Assembly: GCF_003369915.1 (NCBI RefSeq)
Contig: NW_022881614.1
Span: 1,509,001 to 1,573,000 of the forward strand
Direction of reading: 5' to 3'
DNA length: 64,000 nt
Origin: Drosophila miranda
Taxonomy: Eukaryota; Arthropoda; Insecta; Diptera; Drosophilidae
The position numbers were made by a program, and so were the translations under genes. Of the stretch, positions 10,140 through 21,936 are shown one piece after another. Under the pieces are notes generated by a model. It did no database searches. It was not told where the DNA came from and was given only the letters and a program-made list of their open reading frames with translations. Each line of letters begins with the position of its first letter. Position 1 is the first letter of the stretch.

Positions 10140-10574
10140 TGTTTGTTTTTTTTTTACATAAATTTGTTGCTCGCATAATGAAAACAACCATAGCTCGCAA
10201 ACGACGGTCAACACTTTTTCCCTTTGCTGTCTCGTCACTGACAAAACCGAAAAAGACCACGAAGACACGGTCTCTCACTGAGCAGAACACTTTTTGTCTC
10301 TTCGCTTGTGTTATGTGTTTCGGGTTTTCGGGTTTTCGGGTGAGCCCGACACACGATCGTGTCTCACAATAACAACTTAGAAAGACACTTTGGTCAAGCG
10401 CTCACAGCAAAAGTGTCTTTAGATGAGCAGAACCAAAAAAGTGTCTGAGTAAAGTGTTTTTAGTTTTTTTTTCGTGTATATGTTTATTTATTCATGTTTT
10501 CCGCATCTTTTGGGCTATTGTATTGTAATATGTATATTTATTTGCAAAATTGGCAAACGAACATTTTCGTTTTG
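10140..10574. other. unassigned sequence between MULE and LTR nest
   Basis: Three GGGTTTTC units lie near 10320-10340, a GACACACGATCGTGTC palindrome near 10348-10365, and several AGTGTCT or AGACACT motifs at 10380-10460. It may hold the MULE 5' end or terminal repeat. No coding sequence is recognised. Confidence 0.35.
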
Positions 10575-13379
10575 CCTTGGGAGGGTTCACGTTCTTCTTT
10601 CACGTTGTTCAGGTGTTCCTCGAAGCTTTTCCCGACGATGACGATGTCGTCGAGATATGCGAACGCGAATGGTTCCATGTCTGCGCCGATAACGTGGCTG
10701 AAACGTGGCTCCCGCGGAGTGTAAGCCGAAAGGCATTACTTTCCATTGGTATAACCCTCGGCCGGGTATCGTGAATGCCGTGGCTTCCCGGCTGTCGCGG
10801 GCCATCGGTATCTGCCAATACCCGTTTTTCAGGTCTAGGGTCGTGATGAAGTGGGCATTTCGGAGTCGCTCTAGTATGTAGTTGATCCTGGGTAGCGGGT
10901 ACGCGTCCGGGATGGAACGCTCGTTTAGCTGTCGATAATCTACACACATGCGCCATCTCCCGTCCTTTTTTTCGGGTAGTACCATTGTTTTATGGGTCGG
11001 TTGTCCCTCATGACGATGGTGTGTTCCGTTAGGCCCGTCGTCCCTCGGATGCCTGCGAGTGTTGGCAGCTCCTCGGCTAGGAATTTCCGTATTTTCGGCG
11101 CGATGTCGGGAGGCCATGGGTCGGATATTCGTTCCGAATCGTCCTCGGGTGGGTCGTCGATTCCTGGGTTGCAAGTGTGGTCGGGGTTCTCGGGGAGGAT
11201 TGTTGTGTCGAATGCGCTTGGTGGTTCGACTTCGCGAGTGTATTCGCTTATGCTGGCGACGATGGCGGGTGCCTCGATCATGAGTAGGGGGCTCGTGTGT
11301 GTCCTGGGGGGTGCTTGCGCGACGTTGTACTCAGCGTGATGTACGAACGTGCGGGTCTCGATGGCGATCGTAGCGCTTGACCGACGGCTAGTTTGGGCGG
11401 TGAGGTTCACCGACATGGCTCCAGGCGTGGTGCTGGGCCGCATGCCGGCGCCGTACGAGGTGTTGCCCGGGAGGCGTTCCATGATGTCGGGGACGATCGA
11501 TGGTGCGTCGGCTCCAGGTGCGTCGGGATTCCGATGGGTGCTTCGTGTGGCAGTGATCGCCTTTCCCGGTTCCTGCCTGAGAGGACGCGGGAGTAGTGGG
11601 TCGGTCGGTGTCGTAGGGGTCGTTTTCGCGTCGAGGGCGGTGTCGACGCGTTCGTTGGCCAGGGGGGCGGTCGGAGGTGGTACCTCGAGCGCCTGGCTGC
11701 TGCGTGGCGGCTGCCGTTGCTAGGGCCGGATTGTCTTCTGGAGGGGCGTCCTGGGATCCTTTCCCTTCGTTGGTGGAACCGCGTCGGTGCCCTCGGGAGA
11801 CCGGCTCGCTTTCTTCGTGGCTTTGCTTAGTTTTGGTTTTCTCGAAGTGGGCCTGGGGCTAGTGTGCTTCGTCGTGGCCGTGGGTTCTGTGTTCCTTGTT
11901 CCTTGTGCTCTTGTCTCGTGTCGTGGCGGGGAATTCGTTGGCGGCGGAGGTCTCGAGTTCGTGGGTCCGGGCGCGTGTACTTGGCTAGCGGTGATCGTCG
12001 GCGTGTTTGGGGTGGGGCGTCGGGAGCCTTGGATATGGAGGTGTGTGGCGCCACATTGTATTGTGGTTTCAATGGCGCACAGGAAATCCATCCCTATGAT
12101 GGCTTGCTTTACCATATTGGGTAGTACCAAGAGTGGCATCTGTACCTCTTGTTCGTCTAGTTTGACGCGTGCTAGCAAGATCTGAGTTATCTCGCGAGCC
12201 GAGCCGTCTGTTAGGCGTATCGGGACGCATGCGGCTCGCAGGTCGATGTCGCGGCCGAGTTTGCGGGCGAGGTCGGAGTTGATGAAGCTTCGGGACGCCA
12301 CGGTGTCGACCGTGGCTTCCGCGCGCCGTCCTCCAATGGTCACTCTCGCCATTATCCGGCCGTCGTGTACTTGTAGCGCGTCGTTTCCCGACGGGTCCCG
12401 GCGGCAACAGCCCACGGTGCGCGTTCCGCGCCTGCCGCATTCCCAACAGAAGAGGATCGATGGGTTGGTGCAGTCGCGAGAAACATGTCCAGCTTCTCCG
12501 CAGCGTCGACAGGCTGCGCGTGGGTTGGCGATGGGTGTAGTGATCATTCGATGTGCCGTTTCCTGTGCTGGAGCGCCGGCCTGGTGCGGCTTCCTTGCGG
12601 GTTCCGAGGTGTTCCAGTGAGGCTTTCGGAATTGGGCCCGATTCGTCCCGCTTTCGTTTTGTTGTGCCGTTGGTCGCGTGTACCTGGGTGGTTGTCGAGG
12701 GGGGATGAGGGTCGCTGGTACGTTTCGTTCCTGGATACTCTCGAACTCTGTGGCCAGAGTCAGACTTCTCAGTTCGTGCCTTCGCACGTACAGCTGGTAC
12801 GCCGGGAGGGTGTTGTCATAGATCCGGCTAAGTTCCTTGGCTTCGTCTTACCCGGCGTGGTGCATGAGCAACCGGAGCACGATGACGAAGTCCTTGAACG
12901 GTTCGCCCACCGCTTGTTTGCGGTCCCTGATCTGGTCTTCCAATTTCTCGAAGTACAGGGGAGGCAGGAAAAAGGCTAGGAATACCTGGCGGAAATCGGC
13001 CCAAGAGACGCTCTGGAGTCGGCTGGTGCGGTACCAACGGTTGGCACGGTCGGTGAGGAGCTCTGCCATGGCTCGCGCCACGTAGTTCATGTCTACCCCG
13101 TACGAGAGGGCACGCTCTTACAGTAGTTCGACGAACGACAGTGGGTCGTCCTGCCCGTCGAACTGGATTCCCCACTTTCGGATCCGTTCCGCCATCTGTG
13201 CGGCGTGACTGTAGTAATGACCGTCTGTGGGGCCATTTCCTCCTGCTGTCGGCAAGATCCTTCTCATGGGCGAAGGCCTTGGCTCCGGGGGCGGGGGCTT
13301 CGGTAGATCTTCGACGGTTATCGATGTCGGTGAGGTGCTGGCTTTGCCCTCCATGACTCCTGGAACCTGGAACCCGAAT
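10575..13379 (-). pseudogene. gypsy-type retrotransposon gag-protease-RT, minus copy
   Basis: Read from 13379 down: gag, two CCHC-type knuckles (CRRCGEAGHVSRDC near 12520-12480), an altered protease motif (DTVAS near 12300), then the start of reverse transcriptase with LDLKNGYWQIPM and YLDDIVIV near 10650. It stops just after that motif at about 10575, so RNase H and integrase are missing. Frames break near 13090, 12830, 11720 and 10985; the first break includes a gag stop shared with the plus copy at 19756. Apart from scattered changes it is an inverted copy of 19505-22250. Its gag is fused in frame to a BEL-type gag at 13379. Confidence 0.85.
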
Positions 13380-13813
13380 CGCGGAAGCTGCAACTCGGGC
13401 ATTCGAGAACGGCCTATACTTTTATAGGCGAACAACGACGAATTCCCCGCGAGAGTATGCCGAGCCGTTGAATTGGCAACATTTACCGTGCGAGCAGCCA
13501 TCAACTCCCGCGACAGCCTGGACCTAACCTTCACATAAACATTCGAAAAGTCCAGTCGGGCATCATGGGCTAACTGCAGGAAATCCAGCCTTTCAAGGCT
13601 CGTTTGAGCGGCATCGAAATCCGCATTCATTCGCTCGATTTGCTCTAAGCGAGCTTGAAGTTCTGCCTCATCTAACTCGGCAGGCTCTTCCTTTGTGAGA
13701 AAGCGATCCATGGCCTTTAGTTGGCGCGCGATGGACTCGGCCTTGTGCTTGTAGAAATCTACATCACTCGGCATTGCTGCGTTCGCGACATTGGTAGGCT
13801 CAGGTGCTGCCAT
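13380..13813 (-). pseudogene. BEL/Pao gag N-terminal region fused to gypsy gag
   Basis: The minus-strand frame starts at 13813 and reads into the gypsy gag without a stop until 13118. Residues ~1-145 look like BEL/Pao gag: a charged, helix-rich segment, LDFSNVYVKVRSRLSREL, and the ELQLPRF motif that normally leads into the BEL gag core. At the junction the sequence reads GGGTTCCAGGTTCCAGG, and the gypsy copy at 19508 has the same GGTTCCAGG. The fusion therefore lies at a short direct repeat or microhomology. Whether this is template switching or an ordinary deletion between nested elements is open. Confidence 0.65.
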
Positions 13814-14515
13814 GTTGAGGTTTTAAAAGAGTCACTCAGCACGACCGAAAAAGACACCCTGTATACGTATAAACGTGGGAACCGAAAGCAAAGGGATTAC
13901 AGCTAATGCCTTTAGCTGTGCGGCTGTGCGAGCTGTCCGATTCCGCTTTGTACTCCGCTTGTGTGTATTAGTGAGTTCGCTGCACTGCCTACCGCACTGC
14001 ACTGACCGAATTGTCGCGACAGAGAAATTAATAGCCAGCAATGCGTGTATGTAGGGGTATGTAAGTGTGTTTTAGCACCGAATTGTGCTTAACCGCCGAA
14101 AATTTGCTAGGGCTAACGAATGTCGATCGCGAATGATTATTAATTGACACTGCAACTCAGAGATCACGTCGGGGTCACCAAATTTTATGTGGAGATAATG
14201 TTTTTTATCCCCAATCGGCCGCCTAATTATTTCGAATTAAATAAAACTCGGCGCAGAAATAAAATTACGATATGTTCTTTAATGCGTGACATCCAAATTG
14301 CAAGTGTGGCTTGCCTGCACTTTACATTGCCGCTCCGATCGCTAAGCGCAGCTTCGCTCGGCCGACGTCGGTAGGCAGACGCAAAGCGGAGATAGCGAAG
14401 AGCGAGCTGGCAGAGAGCGTTTAGCAGGGCAAGCAAGCGCAGAGCTTTAACAAACAAATGAGTGACATAGACATAAGTAACAAACAAAATAAGCGGCTGA
14501 GGGCCAAGAATTAGG
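13814..14515 (-). mobile_element. BEL/Pao 5' leader, primer-binding site and LTR
   Basis: On the minus strand an LTR (about 14515 or beyond to 14183) ends in ACATAAAAT. It is followed by TTGGTGACCCCGACGTGAT (14181-14163), a typical primer-binding site, and by a ~350-bp leader up to the gag start at 13813. Most of the LTR, including the stretch from TTTCGAATTAAATAA to GGCTGAGGGCC, recurs at 63713-64000 in the same orientation. Confidence 0.7.
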
Positions 14516-14987
14516 TGCTATTTGGCAAGCAGCTAATCGGCTGGGTTCTGCTCCGAACAGACTCATTAGTGTATGTGTGTACATAGAAAGGCAAAAGAAC
14601 AAGTTGAACAAATTCAACGGAGATTCGCATTGTGTTTTTTTGATTAGAATTTTGCAGCGAATCGGACCGTTGCCGTGGTTTAAAGTCCAAAATAAAGTAG
14701 TCCCAACGGATCAAGAAACACAAAAGCGAACGGAGACTCAAGTGTGTATACCAAAAAGTGCGTATGCCAAGCCGCACAAAACCGCGAGTGTGTATACCCA
14801 AAAGTGTGTATACCAAGGCATAGAAAATCGCGAGTGTGTGTGTGTAAATAGCAACTCGGAGGGATACTTAAAAGAAAACGAAAAAACAAAAGAAAGACAC
14901 GGACAACAGTATTGTCGTCGTAGTTGCTTTGTGCATGAGACGATCGACAGTTACAAATTTTGCACTGTGGGACAATAAGTATAAAAA
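14516..14987 (+). mobile_element. probable leader of the copia-type element
   Basis: Non-coding sequence between the BEL LTR and the copia gag start, with several near-repeats of GTGTGTATACC(C/A)AAAAGTG at 14740-14815. No full LTR is seen; it may be the 5' untranslated region of the element that follows. Confidence 0.4.
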
Positions 14988-16068
14988 ATGAGTGGAAATA
15001 TGAATTTCAATATTGAGAAACTGGACGAAAACAATTATAGCACATGGGAAGTTTTGATGAGAAGTGTTCTCATACAAAATGATTTGTGGCCAATCGTCAG
15101 TGGTAAAATTGAGCTTAGTGAAAGTGCAACAAATGAGCAACGTGCAGCTTTTGAACTAAAGGATCAAAAGGCGTTGGCGTCGATTTCACTTTTGTGTTTA
15201 ATCGACCCAACTAAACAATATTAAAAATTGTGTATCGTCGTCACAGGCATGGCAAAAGCAAAATAAAATTCACAGGCCAAGCGGACCTGCAATGGTAGTG
15301 CTTTTAATTACACAATTGTTGACGTTAAAAATGTCGGATGGTATAAGTGCACAGGAATATTTGCGGAAATTCCAGGTGGTACACGAGGCTTTAGAAGAGG
15401 TCAACATAAAGGTTGATGAAAAGATCTTATCAGTTGTGTTGCTAAATGGTTTGCCTAAATCGTATGAAAGTTTTGTTGTTGCGATTGAGACGCGAGATGA
15501 TTTGCCGAGCTTGAGCATGCTAAAAATAAAAATTTCTGAAGAAGCGAATAGGCAGGAAGATAGCATTAGCAAGGAAATTACAAGTAGCGCGGAACTACAC
15601 GTCAGTTATGACAACAAAAATTTTAAGAAAAACTTTAAGAAGGGCAAAAAGTGTTTTAAGGAATGCCGTGCTAAAAGCAAGCAGGAAGGAGCAAACAACA
15701 AGGGCGCAAACAGTAAAAGCGGGGAAAGATTGGGTACAATGCTTTGCGTAACCGAATATGCCAAAGTGGAACCAGAAAAATATGTACCAATCCTAAATTT
15801 AGCTAAGCCAAATGACCAGATGTTAAATGCATGGTGCATAGACAGTGGCGCAACGGCGCATCTATGTTGTGACAAGGAACGCTTTGTGTCGTTCACGGAA
15901 GATAATCAAAAAGTATTTTTAGCCGGCGGTAAATCACTTATTGCTGAAGGGCATGGAACTGTTCAAGTAAAGTTCGGTGATAGATCCGTTACGCTGGAAA
16001 AGGTTATCTTGGTACCAGATTTGCAGTACAATTTTATATCGGTCACAAAACTATTAAAACATGTTTGA
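14988..16068 (+). pseudogene. copia-type gag and protease, broken
   Basis: A start at 14988 opens a copia gag (FNIEKLDENNYSTWEVLM) but the frame stops at 15222. Coding sense resumes at 15292 with SAQEYLRKFQVVHEALEEV. The aspartic protease motif CIDSGATAHLCC lies near 15835-15870. No intact CCHC knuckle is seen in the Lys-rich stretch near 15630-15730. The element is Ty1/copia class; no family name is assigned. The stop at 16066 cuts protease from integrase, with a short overlap of frames near 16061. Confidence 0.85.
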
Positions 16069-17000
16069 GAAAAATCAAGCGAGGATGTTTGAAAACGGAA
16101 AAATAGTTATAAAGGCACATCTGGAAAATGGATTGTTTATGGTTCAGGACAATCAGGAAAAGTGTATGAACATTGTAAATGTTGAGGCAGATGCATTGAA
16201 GTGGCACAATAGGTTCGGCCATGTACATTTTGACGCATTAAAGGAAATGGTTAACAAGGAGATGGTAATAGGTCTCAAGGGCATATACAAGCCAAAAAAA
16301 AGGGTGTGCAACATGCGCAAAAAGTAAAATTTGCGTGCAACCATTTCAATCGAGCACAAACAGGTCAAAGGGCGTTCTAGACTTAATACATACTGATGTA
16401 TGCGGTCCAATGCAAAAGCAGTCAATGGGAGGCAATCGATATTTCGCCATTGATGATTGTTCAAGATATGTATCAGTAAGTTTCCTAAAAACCAAAGATC
16501 AGGTTTTCGAGGCTTTTAAAGAATTTAAAAGTCAAGTTGAGTGCCAAACTGGGAGAAAAGTCAAGGTTTTACGAAGCGACAATGGCCGAGAATACATATC
16601 AAACGTTTTTGATAATTACCTAAACCAAAATGGAATAAAGCGAAACTTAACAGTGCCATATACACCTCAACAAAACGGAGTTGCAGAAAGGGCCAACAGA
16701 ACATTGGTAGAAATGGCAAGAAGTATGCTGCTGCATGATGGGTTAAGTGAATGCTATTGGGCAGAAGCGATTCGAACTGCCACGTATTTGCGAAATAGAG
16801 TGGCAAGCAGCTGCTTGAGCGGGGTGACACCTTTTGAAATATGGACAGGTAGAAAGCCAGTGGTATCGCATTTAAGAGTTTTTGGCTCAGTAGCGATAGC
16901 TCTAGATAAAACAAAGAAATCAAAGTTCGCACAGAAAGGCTTAGAGTATATAATGGTGGGCTACTCGGATACGGCCAAAGAATACCGTTTGGTCAGTTAA
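16061..17000 (+). pseudogene. copia-type integrase
   Basis: The pre-integrase zinc region (WHNRFGHVHFDAL, then VCNMRK) ends at a stop at 16325. The core resumes at 16335 with the first Asp in LIHTDVCGPM, the second in LRSDNGREY, and the Glu in QQNGVAERANRT, so all three catalytic residues survive. A stop at 16998-17000 separates it from the reverse transcriptase. Integrase inserts element cDNA into the genome; here three frame breaks make it non-functional. Confidence 0.88.
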
Positions 17001-17084
17001 GAAACCAGGAAACTCGTAGAGAGTAGGGATGTCATTTTTGTAGAACCTGAAGGGGGCAAACTAGATGCATCATGTTCCAATGAA

Positions 17085-17925
17085 ATGGCATCAATTGAGG
17101 TTCAACAAAACCAGGACTCTGAACCCGAAATGGATAGCGAGCAATTTAAAGATCCAGAAAATGAGCCAGAAAATCAGGAGGAGATTGTAATTCCAGAACC
17201 AATAAGAGGACCAGGACGCCCAACCATAGTACGGACGGGCAAACCAGGACGACCAAGGAAGCAGTATCATATGCTCAATGCGATACTGGCAGCAGACGTA
17301 CAAGTTCCACAAAACTACGCACAAGATGAACGGTCTACTGAAGGCGAGATATGGAAAGCATCAATGAAGGACGAGTACGAATCTCTCGTGAAGAACGGCA
17401 CATGGTCGCTTACTAAATTGCCTAGCGGGAAAAAGTCCATTGGATGCAGATGGGTTTATGCAGTTAAGTCCAATCCGGATGGAAGCGTGAACAGGCTCAA
17501 ATCACGTCTGGTGGCGAAAGGTTGTAGCCAACGCTACGGGATCGACTACAATGAAACATTTGCACCAGTTGTACGCCACGCAACTATCAGGTTGATAATT
17601 GCACTTGCAGTCGAACATGGTCTCCACCTACATCAAATGGATGTTGTAACGGCGTATCTCAACGGCGAATTGGAAGATGAGGTTTTTATGAGACAACCTG
17701 AGGGCTTCATCAGCGAAGTTCACCCAAATCACGTTTTGAGGCTTCACAAAAGTATATATGGCCTAAAACAATCAGGAAGAGTGTGGAACTCTACGTTGGA
17801 TGCAACGCTGAAACGCATTGGTTTTATACCGACTGTCAACGAACCCTGTCTGTATTGTAGGCCAGGTAAAATATGTGTCTAATAGCTGTCTACGTAGATG
17901 ACATTATTTTGAATATCGATGTTCT
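17085..17925 (+). pseudogene. copia-type reverse transcriptase, 3'-truncated
   Basis: The frame carries the copia RT landmarks WKASMKDEYESL, GCRWVYAVK, RLVAKGCSQ, QMDVVTAYLNGEL and SIYGLKQSGRVWN. A frameshift at about 17875 separates these from the catalytic VYVDDII, read in the next frame at 17890-17915. Sequence then leaves the element, so RNase H and the 3' end are lost. Confidence 0.88.
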
Positions 17926-18192
17926 CATATCGATATTCTTCTTTCGGCGTCTGTCTCTTGCGTATGTTACTCGGAAGCACATATAAATCTGTATACTGAT
18001 CTTCTGCTGTCTTACAAATAAAATAACTTTAACAATCCGAAACAATCGAACGATTACTATTCATGAACTAGAACACATATTTACTACTAGGACCTCTGTT
18101 CTCTTTCTCTCTCTCTCCATATCTCTCTTGTTTATCGGAAACTTATCTTGAGGACAAAACTCCCTGGGGATTTGGACGTTCGTGTTCGGGTT
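17926..18192 (+). mobile_element. possible LTR fragment between copia and gypsy elements
   Basis: Non-coding, with an AATAAAATAACTTT context near 18017 and a CT-rich tract at 18090-18130. It directly abuts the truncated gypsy LTR at 18193. It may be R-U5 of another LTR element; no terminal dinucleotides or second copy are visible here. Confidence 0.3.
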
Positions 18193-18910
18193 AGAGCATC
18201 GCACCACACCCCGCGACCAACGCCCCCCTCCGCAAGCAACCACCGATCAACACGCGCCAACTCCATAACGATGACCAAAGACATCAGGTCACGCGAACTT
18301 TCCCCACTCCAGGCCAAGCCATCGGCCAAGTGCGGTCTTCCGGGTTCATCGACGGAGGAAAGTCGGCGCCGCCAAAATCTGCGACGATCACCAAGAACGG
18401 CAAAGTGCACCCCGACGCGGAAGTGCATTTGTCAAGCCCGCAGACCCAGCAATACGGGCCTATAAAAAGACGGCGACGAGAACCAAAGAGCGACTTACGC
18501 AGAGATCCGGCTCACAGTACGGTCGTGATACCAAAACTTACGCAGAGACCCGGTCCGGAGTACAGACGCGGTACCCGGAACTCACCAGAAGACATCGGCG
18601 CCCAATTAAAAAAAATTAGTTCATTTAAACCACTAAGAATTACAATAAAGTGTCAAATTATCAAAGTAAAAACACCCGATTGCGTAAGTTCACCCCAATT
18701 AGCCGAGGCACCGACGTCACCCCACCCCGAGTCCACACAGTCGTTTCGTATACACGACGAGCGACGCCCATTCTAGCCCCGATCCACCTCTCTACGACAG
18801 GCCGCCCCCTGACGCCGCCCTTAAGGTTCCATCACATTTCTACAAATTTCTTGTGGATTGACCCCTGAACGGGACTGAGCTTACCTCAGCCTGAAATAGG
18901 TCCATCGCAA
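18193..18910 (+). mobile_element. 5' LTR of plus-strand gypsy element (5'-truncated)
   Basis: Matches the 3' LTR from AGAGCATCGCACCACACC on but lacks its first ~50 bp, which are replaced by unrelated sequence. It has a TATAAAAAG box at 18461, two CTTACGCAGA repeats near 18497 and 18539, and an AATAAAG signal near 18650. It ends at GGTCCATCGCA two bases before the primer-binding site. Confidence 0.85.
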
Positions 18911-18911
18911 G

Positions 18912-18930
18912 TGGCGCCCGAGCAGGGACC
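18912..18930 (+). promoter_or_regulatory. gypsy primer-binding site
   Basis: TGGCGCCCGAGCAGGGACC lies immediately after the LTR. It matches the 3' end of a lysine-type tRNA primer used by many retroelements (from memory) and fixes the LTR boundary. Confidence 0.85.
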
Positions 18931-19175
18931 TGAGGGAACTTCAGCGAGGGTTTGTGGAATAAAACCCAACGGCCACTACAAAAGAACACAAGAAAACGAC
19001 CCAAAGAAAACACCGACCTCGCACAATACCAACGGCAAGAGTTGCGCAACGAAAGCGCGACACAGCGACAGAGAAACGGGAACAGTGCCGTCACCCCGAG
19101 AAGAAATTCGAAGCGTCAGCCGCGAAGCTCGACACAGTGCCCTAGTGAAACAGCCAACTCGAGTAACAATCGAAG

Positions 19176-21936
19176 CGATGGAATCCCATACAGAGGAACA
19201 GCCCAGTGGGTATTACCCTGGAGAATTCGTCGCCAACCCAGGGGTGAGTACCGGCTGGATACACAAACGCCGCCGAGAGGAGCTGGAGTCCTTCGCGGAG
19301 GAATTCGGATTCAGCCGCGAGGCTAACGTGGAAGATTTGCGGAGAAATTTCGCCGAACTAGTCGACGGGCCCCTCGAACACGATGCATGGGTCAGGTTGG
19401 CAGAGCTCGAGCGGCAGTACGCCAGATCGCCAGGACGAGCCAGATCGCCCCAGCCCGACATCTCAGCACTAACAGAGAAGCGAAAGACGGACCCCATCTC
19501 AGCCTACAGGTTCCAGGAGTCATGGAGGGCAAAGCCAGCACCTCACCGACATCGATAACCGTCGAAGATCTACCGAAGCCCCCGCCCCCGGAGCCAAGGC
19601 CTTCGCCCATGAGAAGGATCTTGCCGACAGCAGGAGGAAATGGCCCCACAGACGGTCATTACTACAGTCACGCCGCACAGATGGCGGAACGGATCCGAAA
19701 GTGGGGAATCCAGTTCGACGGGCAGGACGACCCACTGTCGTTCGTCGAACTACTGTAAGAGCGTGCCCTCTCGTACGGGGTAGACATGAACTACGTGGCG
19801 CGAGCCATGGCAGAGCTCCTCACCGACCGAGCCAACCGTTGGTACCGCACCAGCCGACTCCAGAGCGTCTCTTGGGCCGATTTCCGCCAGGTATTCCTAG
19901 CCTTTTTCCTGCCTCCCCGGTACTTCGAGCAATTGGAAGACCAGATCAGGGACCGCAAACAAGCGGTGGGCGAACCGTTCAAGGACTTCGTCATCGAGCT
20001 CCGGTTGCTCATGCACCACGCCGGGTACGACGAAGCCAAGGAACTTAGCCGGATCTATGACAACACCCTCCCGGCGTACCAGCTGTACGTGCGAAGGCAC
20101 GAACTGAGAAGTCTGACTCTGGCCACAGAGTTCGAGAGTATCCAGGAACGAAACGTACCAGCGACCCTCATCCCCCCTCGACAACCACCCAGGTACACGC
20201 GACCAACGGCACAACAAAACGAAAGCGGGACGAATCGGGCCCAATTCCGAAAGCCTCACTGGAACACCTCGGAACCCGCAAGGAAGCCGCACCAGGCCGG
20301 CGCTCCAGCACAGGAAACGGCACATCGAATGATCACTACACCCATCGCCAACCCACGCGCAGCCTGTCGACGCTGCGGAGAAGCTGGACATGTTTCTCGC
20401 GACTGCACCAACCCATCGATCCTCTTCTGTTGGGAATGCGGCAGGCGCGGAACGCGCACCGTGGGCTGTTGCCGCCGGGACCCGTCGGGAAACGACGCGC
20501 TACAAGTACACGACGGCCGGATAATGGCGAGAGTGACCATCGGAGGACGGCGCGCGGAAGCCACGGTCGACACCGTGGCGTCCCGAAGCTTCATCAACTC
20601 CGACCTCGCCCGCAAACTCGGCCGCGACATCGACCTGCGAGCCGCATGCGTCCCGATACGCCTAACAGACGGCTCGGCTCGCGAGATAACTCAGATCTTG
20701 CTAGCACGCGTCAAACTAGACGAACAAGAGGTACAGATGCCACTCTTGGTACTACCCAATATGGTAAAGCAAGCCATCATAGGGATGGATTTCCTGTGCG
20801 CCATTGAAACTACAATACAATGTGGCGCCACACACCTCCATATCCAAGGCTCCCGACGCCCCACCCCAAACACGCCGACGATCACCGCTAGCCAAGGACA
20901 CGCGCCCGGACCCACGAACTCGAGACCTCCGCCGCCAACGAATTCCCCGCCACGACACGAGACAAGAGCACAAGGAACAAGGAACACAGAACCCACGGCC
21001 ACGACGAAGCACACTAGCCCCAGGCCCACTTCGAGAAAACCAAAACTAAGCAAAGCCACGAAGAAAGCGAGCCGGTCTCCCGAGGGCACCGACGCGGTTC
21101 CACCAACGAAGGGAAAGGAACCCAGGACGCCCCTCCAGAAGACAACCCGGCCCCAGCAACGGCAGCCGCCACGCAGCAGCCAGGCGCTCGAGGTCCCACC
21201 TCCGACCGCCCCCCTGGCCAACGAACGCGTCGACACCGCCCTCGACGCGAAAACGACCCCTACGACACCGACCGACCCACTACTCCCGCGTCCTCTCAGG
21301 CAGGAACCGGGAAAGGCGATCACTGCCACACGAAGCACCCATCGGAATCCCGACGCACCTGGAGCCGACGCACCATCGATCGTCCCCGACATCATGGAAC
21401 GCCTCCCGGGCAACACCTCGTACGGCGCCGGCATGCGGCCCAGCACCACGCCTGGAGCCATGTCGGTGAACCTCACCGCCCAAACTAGCCGTCGGTCAAA
21501 CGCTACGATCGCCATCGAGACCCGCACGTTCGTACATCACGCTGAGTACAACGTCGCGCAAGCACCCCCCAGGACACACACGAGCCCCCTACTCATGATC
21601 GAGGCACCCGCCATCGTCGCCAGCATAAGCGAATACACTCGCGAAGTCGAACCACCAAGCGCATTCGACACAACAATCCTCCCCGAGAACCCCGACCACA
21701 CTTGCAACCCAGGAATCGACGACCCACCCGAGGACGATTCGGAACGAATATCCGACCCATGGCCTCCCGACATCGCGCCGAAAATACGGAAATTCCTAGA
21801 CGAGGAACTGCCAACACTCGCAGGCATCCGAGGGACGACGGGCCTAACGGAACACACCATCGTCATGAGGGACAACCGACCCATAAAACAATGGTACTAC
21901 CCGAAAAAAAGGACGGGAGATGGCGCATGTGTGTAG
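19176..21936 (+). pseudogene. gypsy-type gag and protease, plus copy
   Basis: The gag frame starts at 19176 (MESHTEEQPSGYY), shifts at about 19505 and stops at 19756-19758; the same stop is in the minus copy. A 716-codon frame from 19786 then covers the gag C-terminus. CCHC knuckle CRRCGEAGHVSRDC lies at about residue 192, a degenerate second one (CWECGRRG) near 215, and a retropepsin-like DTVASRSFINSDL near 262, where DTG/DSG would be expected. A long Pro/Thr/Arg-rich linker leads to the RT. The frame ends at 21936 by a shift in the A-run near 21905. No env-like frame is found. Confidence 0.85.

Noticed and set aside
20691..21527. 278-codon minus-strand frame inside the gypsy element
   Set aside because: Antisense to the GC-rich gag-pol linker; no domain, and the mirror frame in the other copy is explained the same way.
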